This document shows positions 50,033 through 58,697 of a DNA stretch of 64,000 nucleotides, in pieces. The notes under the pieces are model-generated. The model worked only from the letters and a program-made list of their open reading frames with translations, did no database searches and was not told the origin of the DNA. Each line of letters starts with the position of its first letter. Positions within the stretch are counted from its first letter, which is position 1. Position numbers and translations under genes: made by a program. The DNA is from Halioglobus sp. (lineage in GTDB: Bacteria; Pseudomonadota; Gammaproteobacteria; Pseudomonadales; Halieaceae): assembly GCA_029246385.1 (NCBI GenBank), contig JAQWNG010000002.1, positions 163,144 through 227,143 on the forward strand, read 5' to 3'.

Positions 50033-50560
50033 CTATTTGGTCGCTTTCCGCTTAGCCGGCGCTTTCTTTTTTGCTACAGGCTTCTTCTTCGCTACCACCT
50101 TTTTCTTGGCCGCAGTCTTCTTCGCTGCTACCTTTTTCTTAGCCGCAGGCTTCTTCTTCGTCTTGGCTGCAGCCTTTTCAACCAAAATCGCTGCTTGATT
50201 TGCAGCCCTCGCTTTACGATCAGCAAGAACAGCTTCAGCTTTAACTGCCACAAATTCCTCAGCAGCGTCGTATGCGGCTTCAGCGGCTTTCGATACTGAC
50301 TCAGCAAGCCCTTGTGCCTGCTGCATCAATGCGTCAACTTTTTTCTTATTTTCTGGTGTTACCTTTTTCTGAAGTGCAGCTTTAGCACTTTTTAATCGCA
50401 CCTTAGCGACCTTATGCCTCTTGCGCGAAGCAGCAAGTTCGCGCTTGATGCGGATATGCGCTTTTTCTGAATCAGAAACTAATTTCTTGCGAAGTTGATC
50501 TACCTTTTTGTGTGCGTTTTCCGCCATTTTCGTCGCTTGGGCTAGTTCTTTTTCCAACAT
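50033..50560 (-). CDS. Histone H1-like Lys/Ala-rich protein (AlgP-like)
   Basis: A 175-residue protein. Residues 1-120 are charged and strongly helical, with coiled-coil-like heptads (AENAHKKVDQLRKKLVSDSE). Residues about 130-175 are repeats of the kind KKPAAKKKVAAKK. This matches the AlgP/Hp1-like tails of Pseudomonas, which bind DNA and mimic histone H1. An AGGGA site precedes the ATG. The tail is low-complexity, so repeat number may vary between strains. A DNA-binding role is inferred. Confidence 0.8.
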   Translation of the reverse strand: MLEKELAQATKMAENAHKKVDQLRKKLVSDSEKAHIRIKRELAASRKRHKVAKVRLKSAKAALQKKVTPENKKKVDALMQQAQGLAESVSKAAEAAYDAAEEFVAVKAEAVLADRKARAANQAAILVEKAAAKTKKKPAAKKKVAAKKTAAKKKVVAKKKPVAKKKAPAKRKATK

Positions 50561-51239
50561 GATAAGGTCCCTTTTGATTAAAATTTGATCTAACTATTTT
50601 AGTGTATTACTAAATCACAAAGATGCAACGTGTATTTTTTAATCACGATTTTTTATTCAGGCTTATCAATGCGTTTCCTCAGCAACGTTTATCTGTTTTT
50701 TGTCAGAGCTCTTTGTGTTTGCTTTTAAATGGGGGAATATATTTTTACACCTTCACCTCAACGGGTACAGTCGTAATCTAGTGCACTCACAGCATTAGCA
50801 CACATCAAAAACCATGCGTTAGCCACATGTGCTCTATGAAGCCTTTATAATTGAAGTAAAGCTAACCTCCACCTTTCGGGGCGCTAAAGCGTAATCACGC
50901 AATGGCCCAACCGCGACTTTTGAACGCTTTAGCGACGAGCAAGGGGGCATAAGCATTACTGCAGCGAGCCTGCAACGCCAAATTAGTGACGCGCTGGGAA
51001 ACAGTATCGCCCTACCGCTCAATGCTAGTCTGCGAAAAAACAGTTGCATTAGCTTACCGCTCCGATAAAACTATTGGAACGAAGCCATCAAAATGAAACA
51101 TGCAGCGGGATAGAACCTAAACCAAATGGACAAAGAGATTCTATATTCCTTATACTTAGATACTTCTATAGTCACAGGTTGAGCAAACAGTCTGCAGCGA
51201 GGCTAGACCCCGCTGAGAGATATAAATGTAGGATGTGAG
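50561..51239. other. Gene-poor AT-rich intergenic region
   Basis: No intact gene is supported. The first 200 bases are AT-rich with short dyads (TTAGT/ACTAA near 50602) and probably hold the promoter of the histone-like gene. Around 50840-51060 the plus strand reads as fragments with stops (such as DEQGGISITAASLQRQI), perhaps a decayed gene of unknown family. A 71-codon minus frame there has no ribosome site. A hairpin at 51195-51215 precedes the LuxR-type gene. Confidence 0.45.
51195..51215 (+). other. Leader hairpin upstream of the LuxR-type gene
   Basis: CAGCGAGG and CCCCGCTG form an 8-bp stem with one mismatch and a CTAGA loop, 24 bases before the start codon at 51240. It could affect translation or mRNA stability. 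Confidence 0.3.
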
Positions 51240-51899
51240 ATGATTACCTTATCCGTAGAACAAGACCGCGACGGTTTCTACACTAGCATTGACCATAAGG
51301 TCACAGAATTTTTGGGCCTAGAGACCTATCATCCCGACATGAAGTGGTCGGCTATCCCATTGGAGCTTGGCTTAGCGGACTCAGCAAGAGCGTCTCTTGC
51401 AAAAATAGAAGCCACGGTGCGCAAGGATAGAAAATGTATCAGCAGTACTGGGATATGGAAGCCGGCCGATGAACTGCTGCACTGCGTCACCCACAGGAAG
51501 CCTACCATGCAAGGAGGCTTAAAAACACTTGAGTATTGGAACAAAGTTAACGATCTCTACTATGGGTGGCCCTTGATGTTAAATCATCATTTAAAGGTAC
51601 TTCAGCTACCGAATGGAAAACAGTTAACTAGAAAAGACTTGTCTGTGCTCAATCTATTTGTGATGCGCTCGCCAAGAAAGGAAATTGCGAAAGTACACTA
51701 TTGCTCTGTTGCCGCGATCGAAAAGCGTCTCGCAAAGATAAAAGCCATACTAGTATCGACCGGGCCCGAGTTTAAAACCTTAAGCTTGAGTCAATGCCTA
51801 ACGAAATTGAACCTCATTCCGTTTCTACTCAGTGATTTTGATCACTTTGACCCTATCGAATTCGTCTCGCCCCACATAACACACAACCGCAATTTCTGA
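51240..51899 (+). CDS. LuxR-type HTH regulator with unrecognised N-terminal domain
   Basis: A 219-residue protein. Residues about 128-171 (LTRKDLSVLNLFVMRSPRKEIAKV with SVAAIEKRLAKI) fit the LuxR/FixJ helix-turn-helix, including the recognition-helix pattern. The first 125 residues match neither a receiver nor an autoinducer-binding domain that I recognise. They contain WSAIPLELGLADSARASL and a Trp-Tyr-rich patch (YWNKVNDLYYGWPLML), and may be a PAS-like sensor. About 48 residues follow the HTH, which is unusual since LuxR HTH domains normally end the protein. No target is evident. Confidence 0.65.
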   Translation: MITLSVEQDRDGFYTSIDHKVTEFLGLETYHPDMKWSAIPLELGLADSARASLAKIEATVRKDRKCISSTGIWKPADELLHCVTHRKPTMQGGLKTLEYWNKVNDLYYGWPLMLNHHLKVLQLPNGKQLTRKDLSVLNLFVMRSPRKEIAKVHYCSVAAIEKRLAKIKAILVSTGPEFKTLSLSQCLTKLNLIPFLLSDFDHFDPIEFVSPHITHNRNF

Positions 51900-51937
51900 C
51901 CTTATAGTGGTCACTAGAGTGCTCAACCGTCGTTAGA

Positions 51938-52105
51938 ATGAGACACGCCAACATCGCACAAGCGAAACCAAACCTGCCGGAAACGCAGGCCACGCAAAAA
52001 ATTAAGCCCTCGGCACCCTACCGAGCAGGTGCTGATTCAAGCGAGGTAGTCAACTTGCAAAAAACGTTACGTTTATGTGAGCAGTTCAGACAAATGGAAC
52101 GCTAG
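51938..52105 (+). CDS. Possible small protein (55 aa)
   Basis: A hydrophilic 55-codon frame (MRHANIAQAKPNLPETQATQ at its start) between two genes. It has no convincing ribosome site, so it may be chance. It is listed because the surrounding 306 bases hold nothing else. Confidence 0.15.
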   Translation: MRHANIAQAKPNLPETQATQKIKPSAPYRAGADSSEVVNLQKTLRLCEQFRQMER

Positions 52106-52205
52106 CTTTCCACTGTAGGAGGACGAGCGAAAAGTAGTTTTTTGTCCTGGCTTTATCCGTGATCTTATGTGCGCACTGCTCGCTTATGTCTGCCGAACTA
52201 AAACG

Positions 52206-53831
52206 TTAGTAGCCTTCAATTACCTCTGGAGCGGCACTTTGCAGCGGCTCCATGGCCACACGGTCCACGATTGTCTCACACCAATCGAGATAGGTTTCGC
52301 GATCTGGTAGCGGACTTATCCAGCCAGCCGCAGCCATGTCAACACCCACTTTCCAAGCCTGCCAGCAGTGCGTTAGTGTAGTTGGGTGAACAGTATCCCA
52401 GAATAGCGCTTGATCAGGGTTTACACATGATTGCCGAGTATCATTTGTTCCTAAATAGGAGCCTTCATAACAAGGCTTTTGCAGATTAAGCTCCCAGTCT
52501 TGATAATTCAAAGATTCTGCCAGTTCCAACGGAGCATAACCAAAATCTTGAGGCTGCTGCGGTGCACTTTCATCAAGCCCGCTAAGTAGGTGAAAATGCT
52601 TGTTAGCGTCGACGTAAAGAATCGCCGAATCTGAGAGCTCTTGGCGCAGCCGCACAGTAGCATCTAACAATTGCTGGTTATGGTACTGGGTAAGCTCCGT
52701 CAATCTTTGAGCCAACTGAATTCTACGTTCAGCGCCGCTTACTCTTACATTTTCAAAATCGTAAGTAGTATTTTGCAGAACAATGGGGGCACGTCCTAGA
52801 TCAGGCATGTTCACCATGATAAAGTTCCTAGCGCCAGACCTATATAGCGTACGCACATCAAGATCTAATTGAGCGACTGCACGCTCTACCACTCTTTTAT
52901 AGCCGGCTTGTCCCTCTGGTGAATTTAAAAATACAGTGATCAGACCGCGGATGGGTTCCTTTGAAATGTAATCATTCGCACCAGCCCAGATCAGGAAAGC
53001 GGTCGCATTAGGTTGCTCAATCTGAGCACCTTTTAGCGTTCCATCAAGGTAATCGCTAATCTGCAACTCAATGCTACCACTGACAAAAAACTGACCTAAG
53101 TCTCGGCCACGCGCATAAAGATTCGCGCCGGGTAGAGTATCCGGCTTGGCTGCGGAAGCGCCACCGTAGGCATGATTCTGAATACCTAAAGAAGTGGCCA
53201 TCGCCAAGTATTCGGGCCAAGTTGGCCCGTTACTAAACCGGCCTATCCAGTATGGCCTCATTGGGAAAATCTTAAGTCGTTGCTTCAATCGTCCTGAATC
53301 TGTCAGGCTGTCCCCGAAAATCACAATCCGGCTTATTTCACCATTGACAGCGGCTTCGTCTGGGTAAACGGGAGGAATGTTCACCCTCTCACCCGCGCGA
53401 GCCACCATCGTCCATCCTAACATCAGGTTTCTGTTACCTTTGATGCCCTTTAATGTAGCCAGGCACAGTTCACGAGCGGCGCGGCGCGTCGGGTCAATCA
53501 ATTGTCCGGAGCCGTCGAAAATAGACGTGACCTCGAAAAAGCCGTCTAACATCCTGCCCTCTACATTGATGCGCTTACCCTGTTCATCCTTCGCAAACAC
53601 CCAGTTACGCCAATCTGCACCGGCGACTTTCTGAGGGGATGCGGCATCTGTCTTGGCTGACTCACAATGCAACAACCATGGCTTATTTTTCATTTTCGGA
53701 TGGTGGCTCACTGTAGGCGCGCTGATCTGTCCAGCGCAGCTTGTCAGGAATGTGATCGTTAAGACGGCAACAGACAGACAACGTATCGCATTGCCTTTTA
53801 TCCATTGCTTTATTGTATCAAACGAAATCAT
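52206..53831 (-). CDS. GDSL/SGNH lipase-phospholipase lipoprotein (thermolabile-hemolysin-like)
   Basis: A 541-residue protein from the ATG at 53831; in-frame ATGs at 53855 and 53897 are possible. A lipoprotein signal ends FLTSC (C32). An N-terminal domain (about 45-145) precedes a SGNH hydrolase: VIFGDSLTDSG (nucleophile S175), WAGANDY (block III Asn) and WDTVHPTTLTH (Asp and His). The order resembles Vibrio thermolabile hemolysin/PlpA phospholipases. Unlike those secreted enzymes, this one seems anchored to a membrane. It probably hydrolyses phospholipids or other lipid esters. Confidence 0.87.
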   Translation of the reverse strand: MISFDTIKQWIKGNAIRCLSVAVLTITFLTSCAGQISAPTVSHHPKMKNKPWLLHCESAKTDAASPQKVAGADWRNWVFAKDEQGKRINVEGRMLDGFFEVTSIFDGSGQLIDPTRRAARELCLATLKGIKGNRNLMLGWTMVARAGERVNIPPVYPDEAAVNGEISRIVIFGDSLTDSGRLKQRLKIFPMRPYWIGRFSNGPTWPEYLAMATSLGIQNHAYGGASAAKPDTLPGANLYARGRDLGQFFVSGSIELQISDYLDGTLKGAQIEQPNATAFLIWAGANDYISKEPIRGLITVFLNSPEGQAGYKRVVERAVAQLDLDVRTLYRSGARNFIMVNMPDLGRAPIVLQNTTYDFENVRVSGAERRIQLAQRLTELTQYHNQQLLDATVRLRQELSDSAILYVDANKHFHLLSGLDESAPQQPQDFGYAPLELAESLNYQDWELNLQKPCYEGSYLGTNDTRQSCVNPDQALFWDTVHPTTLTHCWQAWKVGVDMAAAGWISPLPDRETYLDWCETIVDRVAMEPLQSAAPEVIEGY

Positions 53832-53934
53832 CCGATCAGTGTAGCGCGATCCCATAACGTCGCAAAGCAGCAAAAGAGTTGCCGTTGCTTTCAGCATCGG
53901 GTAACGTCCTTACCTTTAACTTACGAGAGAATTC

Positions 53935-54333
53935 ATGGCATCTGTTACGCACAATTTAGCACCCCCTCAATTGCCGCCGTATATAGGCGGAGCAGATGGC
54001 AGTGACCCACTTTTCACTGTGGTAACGTTGATCTTAATTTTAGGTTTTATGGGCGTAGTGGTGCTCTATTTTAAGTTACATTCGATACCAGAACACTTAG
54101 CACAGAAGCAAAACAATACACAGACGCAACTTATCATGGTGTTGGCTGTGCTGGCGCTCTTTACCCATAATCATCTGTTTTGGGTTGCCGCGCTGGTACT
54201 AGCACTGGTCAGGATCCCGGATTTTATTTCTCCGATAAATTCTATCGCTAACTCACTGCGCAGCATGATAGAAACAGCCTCGGATGCGGAGGCGGCTACG
54301 GAGGCGCCTGACATTGCCAAGAGGGAGCAATAG
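53935..54333 (+). CDS. DUF3302-like inner-membrane protein (YiaW/YibI type)
   Basis: A 132-residue protein with two hydrophobic segments (about 26-48 and 68-90). The pattern LYFKLHSIPEHLAQKQNN followed by LALFTHNHLFWVAAL recalls DUF3302 (YiaW/YibI), which always precedes an HlyD-like gene. The next gene, 3 bp later, is such a protein. The N-terminal 25 residues and the charged C-terminal tail are longer than in E. coli homologues. The role of the pair is unknown. Confidence 0.72.
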   Translation: MASVTHNLAPPQLPPYIGGADGSDPLFTVVTLILILGFMGVVVLYFKLHSIPEHLAQKQNNTQTQLIMVLAVLALFTHNHLFWVAALVLALVRIPDFISPINSIANSLRSMIETASDAEAATEAPDIAKREQ

Positions 54334-54336
54334 ACC

Positions 54337-55578
54337 GTGCTGGAATTGCTAATTTGTTCGCTCGTTACCGTGTTCCCTGACTATCTATTCCGCCGCTATA
54401 GGCAGGGCAAACGCTGGGGCCAAGAGATTAACTTTTTCTCAGTGTGGTATGAACTACGTTGGGGTATTTCTGCTTGCATTATACTGACCGTCTCACTGAT
54501 TACCCTGATTTTTTATTATCACCCCTCTACTTCAAATGCTGGTCCATATTTTCGGACCGTCACCATCTTATCTGAAGGCGGCGGTCGCGTTGAGGAAATT
54601 TATATTACCAACAATCAGCAGGTCGAAGCGGGAGATCCCCTTTTCAGCTTGCTGGACGATGCACAAGTAGCGGCAGTCAATGCTGCTAGCAGTCGAGTTA
54701 TCGAAGTCGAATCAGCATTTGTGCAGCTCGACAGCCAGCTCGAAGCTGCCCAAGGAGGCTTGCGCCAGGCGCAAGGTGCGCTGGATCAGGCAAAAAATGA
54801 ACTGCAAAAGAAGCGCGAGCTTACAGCTCGCGGAGCACAATTGGTGAGTAAAATTGAGCTCGAGCGCCTACAAAACACGGTGGACTCCCGAAGCGGCGCC
54901 GTTGACACAATGCAGGCTAACATCGCGTCAGTTATTGCACAGCAGGAGTCGGTGCTACCCAGCCAGCTTGAGAGTGCCAAGCGCGCACTCGACCAGGCCG
55001 AGGTGGAATTAGGTAAAACCGTTGTTTACGCTGGTGTCGATGGCACTGTAGCGCAGTTTTTCTTGCAACGCGGTGATTACGTAAATCCGATTTTGCGCCC
55101 AGCGGGCATCTTAATTCCTGATCACGGTCCGGAATCCGGCCAGAACCAAATCGTGGCAGGCTTCAGCCAGCTGGCGACCCAGGTTATCCATGAAGGCACA
55201 CTTGCTGAAGTCGTTTGTTTATCACGCCCCTTCGAAGTGATACCGATGATAGTCATTCGAGTGCAACCAGTTGTTGCAGCCGGACAACTGCGGCCCACAG
55301 ATAATCTACTGGACGCCCAGCAGCGCGCTCGACCCGGCACACTAACCGTGGTGATGGAGCCACTTTATCAGGGTGGCATGGAGGGCGTTATGCCCGGCAG
55401 CAAATGCATCGCTAATGCATATACCAATAATCACGCTCTGCTGGCGTCTGGTGAGGTCAGTGGTTTAGATGCGCTGTTTTACCACGCAGTAGACGCAGTT
55501 GGCATCGTCCACGCCATTATCATACGCATTCAAGCGCTGATTATGCCGGTACAGATGCTGGTATTCGGTGGGCACTAA
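54337..55578 (+). CDS. HlyD-family membrane fusion protein (YiaV/YibH type)
   Basis: A 413-residue protein with a GTG start behind GAGGGAG. One membrane segment (about 44-64) is followed by a biotinyl-lipoyl half (GGGRVEEIYITNNQQVEAGDP), a long alpha hairpin (about 118-225, rich in Ala/Gln/Glu) and a second lipoyl half with VVYAGVDGTVAQF. This is the periplasmic adaptor layout of tripartite exporters. No RND, ABC or MFS pump and no TolC gene is adjacent. It forms a two-gene unit with the DUF3302-like gene. Confidence 0.88.
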   Translation: MLELLICSLVTVFPDYLFRRYRQGKRWGQEINFFSVWYELRWGISACIILTVSLITLIFYYHPSTSNAGPYFRTVTILSEGGGRVEEIYITNNQQVEAGDPLFSLLDDAQVAAVNAASSRVIEVESAFVQLDSQLEAAQGGLRQAQGALDQAKNELQKKRELTARGAQLVSKIELERLQNTVDSRSGAVDTMQANIASVIAQQESVLPSQLESAKRALDQAEVELGKTVVYAGVDGTVAQFFLQRGDYVNPILRPAGILIPDHGPESGQNQIVAGFSQLATQVIHEGTLAEVVCLSRPFEVIPMIVIRVQPVVAAGQLRPTDNLLDAQQRARPGTLTVVMEPLYQGGMEGVMPGSKCIANAYTNNHALLASGEVSGLDALFYHAVDAVGIVHAIIIRIQALIMPVQMLVFGGH

Positions 55579-55843
55579 GCTGCTGGCTGCCGCCGTGACG
55601 CACATTAATGAACCAATGACTCATCTGCGAGCGAGACAAAAGATCGCTATGCTCTGCTAGTTTGAAACCACTATACTTGGTGAAAGCCTCCCCGTTTATG
55701 ACGTCTATCGCCGCATGCTTTATGTCACCTGCAAGCTCTGTCTTGTTCGGCTCTGCAGCATTAACATGCACTGTGTGTCCCAAAAAGAGCGCCATGATGA
55801 CGATATTATGCCGATATGTGTCCAATACCGAATTTGGTTTCAT
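55541..55843 (-). CDS. Possible small exported protein (100 aa)
   Basis: A 100-codon frame with a signal-peptide-like N-terminus (IVIMALFLGHTVHVNAAEP). It overlaps the last 38 bases of the HlyD-type gene on the opposite strand and lies 40 bp downstream of the lipoprotein gene at 55884. No clear ribosome site is seen. It could be a real second gene of that unit or a chance frame. Confidence 0.35.
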   Translation of the reverse strand: MKPNSVLDTYRHNIVIMALFLGHTVHVNAAEPNKTELAGDIKHAAIDVINGEAFTKYSGFKLAEHSDLLSRSQMSHWFINVRHGGSQQLSAHRIPASVPA

Positions 55844-55883
55844 AGGGTAATTTCAAATACTTAGCGACTGCCGGGGCAACCTC

Positions 55884-56522
55884 CTACTTCATCCAGCCTT
55901 TAACCGTAGTGATACCGCTTTCGACGGCATCTGCGCCAACCTCGATACCTTTCCCAACCGCATCTTCGGTTCCGTCTAAAACGTCACCCAAAGATGACCT
56001 CTCGTCTTCACCCCACTGAACAACTAAGCCATCCACCCCACCCGTGAGGGCGAGACCACGCATCTCGGATTCCAGTTCTATAACCACCCCATTGGAATTA
56101 CGCAGCCACAACTTGCCACCTCCAGAGTCCCCAGCAGTCATTCCAAGGCGCGCATTACCATAGGTGCCAGGGAAAGCCTCGGGATTTGGTAGGTTATAAA
56201 CAACACCCGTTGCCTCCAGCACCGAAGCCCCAAAGCCGCCCAAGCCAACGCCCATAAGCCTGAATGGGTAAGTTTGGTCACCATAAGTAAGTGTGCCGCC
56301 GCCCATAGTGCCACTGCCTACCCACGCGACAGAATATTGTTTCAGTTTTAGTTCTCCAGCGCGCTCCAGTAATTCTCCGTCGATTTCTTCAACATTGGAC
56401 CCACCTGCGTCTTCTAAGGGCACCAGAATAACCGAATTATCCTCGCCCTCACTACAGGCTTGAATCATAAGTAAAGCAGAACAAAATATCGCAAGCACAA
56501 GCAAAAACCTAGACACAAGCAC
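55884..56522 (-). CDS. Lipoprotein with EipA/DUF1134-like domain (tentative)
   Basis: A 212-residue lipoprotein; the signal ends LMIQAC (C23). The middle (about 65-165) reads VGSGTMGGGTLTYGDQTYPF, GVGLGGFGAS, NLPNPEAFPGTYG and NSNGVVIELESEMRGLAL. This glycine-rich pattern resembles DUF1134/EipA and Ysc84-type envelope proteins, but the match is from memory. The C-terminus is a short amphipathic stretch. It is probably an envelope-associated protein of unknown function. Confidence 0.72.
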   Translation of the reverse strand: MLVSRFLLVLAIFCSALLMIQACSEGEDNSVILVPLEDAGGSNVEEIDGELLERAGELKLKQYSVAWVGSGTMGGGTLTYGDQTYPFRLMGVGLGGFGASVLEATGVVYNLPNPEAFPGTYGNARLGMTAGDSGGGKLWLRNSNGVVIELESEMRGLALTGGVDGLVVQWGEDERSSLGDVLDGTEDAVGKGIEVGADAVESGITTVKGWMK

Positions 56523-56655
56523 GACACACTCCTAAGGATATAGATGCAACAATGTACGAAACTAAATTTGACCAGTTCACTTTATAGAGGTCTTCTACCG
56601 TCACTCGATGTCTACCGCAACATCGTAAAACATGTACCTAAACTAAAAGCATACC

Positions 56656-56707
56656 CACCAGCGGGTGCGCTTTAAAGTAGGCAGAACCCTACTTCTGACT
56701 TCAGAAG
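56656..56707. repeat. Run of overlapping hairpins in a divergent intergenic region
   Basis: Within the 325 bp between genes at 56522 and 56848 there are three dyads. CACC-AGCG-GGTG lies near 56656-56667. A perfect 7-bp stem AAGTAGG/CCTACTT occupies 56675-56694. CTTCTGA/TCAGAAG (56692-56707) shares bases CTT with it, so the last two are mutually exclusive. No other gene is visible in the region. Confidence 0.4.
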
Positions 56708-56847
56708 GACTACCTATTATTTATACTTCTCCCTATAAAGATGTCACGGCGTCAGCGGCAACAGATAGGTTACTATTGTCAGATTTCGTTTGTTAGCGTT
56801 TAATATTGCAGGCGATACGTATATGTACTCATAGGAAAAAATTGATT

Positions 56848-58482
56848 ATGACCATCATGCAACAGTTTTACTGGTGTGTCGCGAGTCTAGGCAATGCACT
56901 GGCACTGACTTATTTGATGATGGCAGGAGGCGGCGCCTCCACCCTGGTTTTTATTGCCACCCTAACTTATACGGTGGTCGGCTTTTATGACATTTATGCT
57001 AGTAAGCACACCCTCAATCGTCTGTATCCTGTAGTGGCGTATCTCCGCTATTTTCTCGAATCTTATCGGGTTGAAATTCAGCAGTATTTTGTTGCCAATG
57101 ATCTGGAAGAACGCCCATTCAACCGTGAGCAACGCTCGTTGGTGTATCAGCGTGCAAAAAATGTGCGTGACACCATCGCTTTTGGCACCCAAAGAGATCT
57201 ATTAGAGGACAACTATCTCAGTCTATGGCACTCCCTACATCCTCGTACCGTGTCTGACACCGCTAAACGGGTTCGCATTGGTGGCCCCAACTGCAACCAG
57301 CCTTATGACACCTCCTACCTCAATATTTCCGCCATGAGTTTTGGTTCTCTCAGCGCAAACGCCATCGAAGCACTCAACCTGGGCGCGCTGAAGGCTGGGT
57401 GCTCACATAATACCGGGGAAGGCGGCGCGAGCCCATATCATCTTAAGCATGGCGGTGATGTTGTCTGGCAGATTGGCTCGGGGTTATTTGGCTGCCGCGA
57501 CCCCGATGGCAATTTCAGCCCCGACAGTTTCTCAGCAATGGCTCAGAAGCCACAGATCAAGATGATTGAAATTAAATTGTCGCAAGGCGCCAAGCCAGGC
57601 CATGGGGGGGTATTACCGGCCGCGAAAATTACCGAAGAAATCGCCGCTATTCGGCATATTGCTACCGATCGAGACTGCAATTCGCCCGCGGTTAATCCTG
57701 AGTGCACTACTCCGATGGCACTGCTTCAGTTTATCGCCACACTGCGCCAGTTAAGTAATGGTAAACCCGTAGGTTTTAAGCTCTGTATTGGGAATCCTGT
57801 AGAATTCTTAAATATCTGTAAGGCCATGTTGGAGTCTGGCATAACACCGGATTTTATCACAGTAGATGGGGCTGAAGGCGGTACCGGCGCAGCACCGGCT
57901 GAATTTACTAATCGCTTGGGAATGATGTGTCTGGAGAGTGTTTTTATAGTTTATAACGCCTTAGTGGGCACGGGCTTAAAAAGCCAAATAAAAATCATCG
58001 CATCGGGAAAAACTGCATCCAGCTTCGATCTACTATCTAAAATTGCAGTGGGTGCAGACTGCGTTAACGCAGCTCGTACGATGATGATGGCATTAGGTTG
58101 CATTCAGTCACGGCACTGCAATACCAATATGTGCCCCACCGGTATCGCGACGCAAGACCCCGCAAGAGGAAAAGCAATAAACGTGCAAGAAAAAAGTGAA
58201 CGAGTTAAAAACTTCCATCACAATACTATGGAGAGCTTTTTTGAGCTGGTCGGAAGCATGGGGCTGGATGACCCAGCGAAGCTGACGCCACAAATGCTAA
58301 AGCGCCGAACACCGTATGGTCATTTGATGCCGAGTGGAAGTTTATTACCGCCGCTACAACACAAGGCTTTGCTGGACGACTCTAGCATTAGCGAGACATG
58401 GAAAGAATGGTGGCAGCAAGCACAGAGCGCGGATTTCTATGCCCAAGATAACATAACCATATACCCATCGGAACTTTCATAG
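56848..58482 (+). CDS. FMN-binding glutamate synthase-domain protein
   Basis: A 544-residue protein with a hydrophobic N-terminus (about 10-50, two membrane segments) followed by a GltB-type FMN/Fe-S domain: ISAMSFGSLSANAIEALN, NTGEGGASPYH, GAKPGHGGVLP, DGAEGGTGAAP and a cysteine set in QSRHCNTNMCPTGIATQDP. These stand-alone membrane-linked proteins lack the glutaminase half of glutamate synthase, so glutamate formation is not assured. The ATG at 56848 has AGGAA upstream. Confidence 0.9.
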   Translation: MTIMQQFYWCVASLGNALALTYLMMAGGGASTLVFIATLTYTVVGFYDIYASKHTLNRLYPVVAYLRYFLESYRVEIQQYFVANDLEERPFNREQRSLVYQRAKNVRDTIAFGTQRDLLEDNYLSLWHSLHPRTVSDTAKRVRIGGPNCNQPYDTSYLNISAMSFGSLSANAIEALNLGALKAGCSHNTGEGGASPYHLKHGGDVVWQIGSGLFGCRDPDGNFSPDSFSAMAQKPQIKMIEIKLSQGAKPGHGGVLPAAKITEEIAAIRHIATDRDCNSPAVNPECTTPMALLQFIATLRQLSNGKPVGFKLCIGNPVEFLNICKAMLESGITPDFITVDGAEGGTGAAPAEFTNRLGMMCLESVFIVYNALVGTGLKSQIKIIASGKTASSFDLLSKIAVGADCVNAARTMMMALGCIQSRHCNTNMCPTGIATQDPARGKAINVQEKSERVKNFHHNTMESFFELVGSMGLDDPAKLTPQMLKRRTPYGHLMPSGSLLPPLQHKALLDDSSISETWKEWWQQAQSADFYAQDNITIYPSELS

Positions 58483-58697
58483 TCAGGATCTACGCGCCGA
58501 ACTTAATATTGCGCGGACATGAGAAATGAACTGCACTGAAGTACAATGTTAGAGTTTCGGCCTCCCTTGTTGCCTTGTGACTTATCGCTAAACGATTGAA
58601 GATAGGGATTTACATATAGGCTTTTCAATTGCGTGCCTCATGATGAAATTAAACAGCGACGTGCTCTACCACTGGGGCGTTAGGCGCCTGAAAGCAC

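Noticed and set aside
50041..50170. Short direct repeats that could suggest a CRISPR array
   Set aside because: They are the codons of a Lys/Ala-rich protein tail in frame, with no unique spacers.
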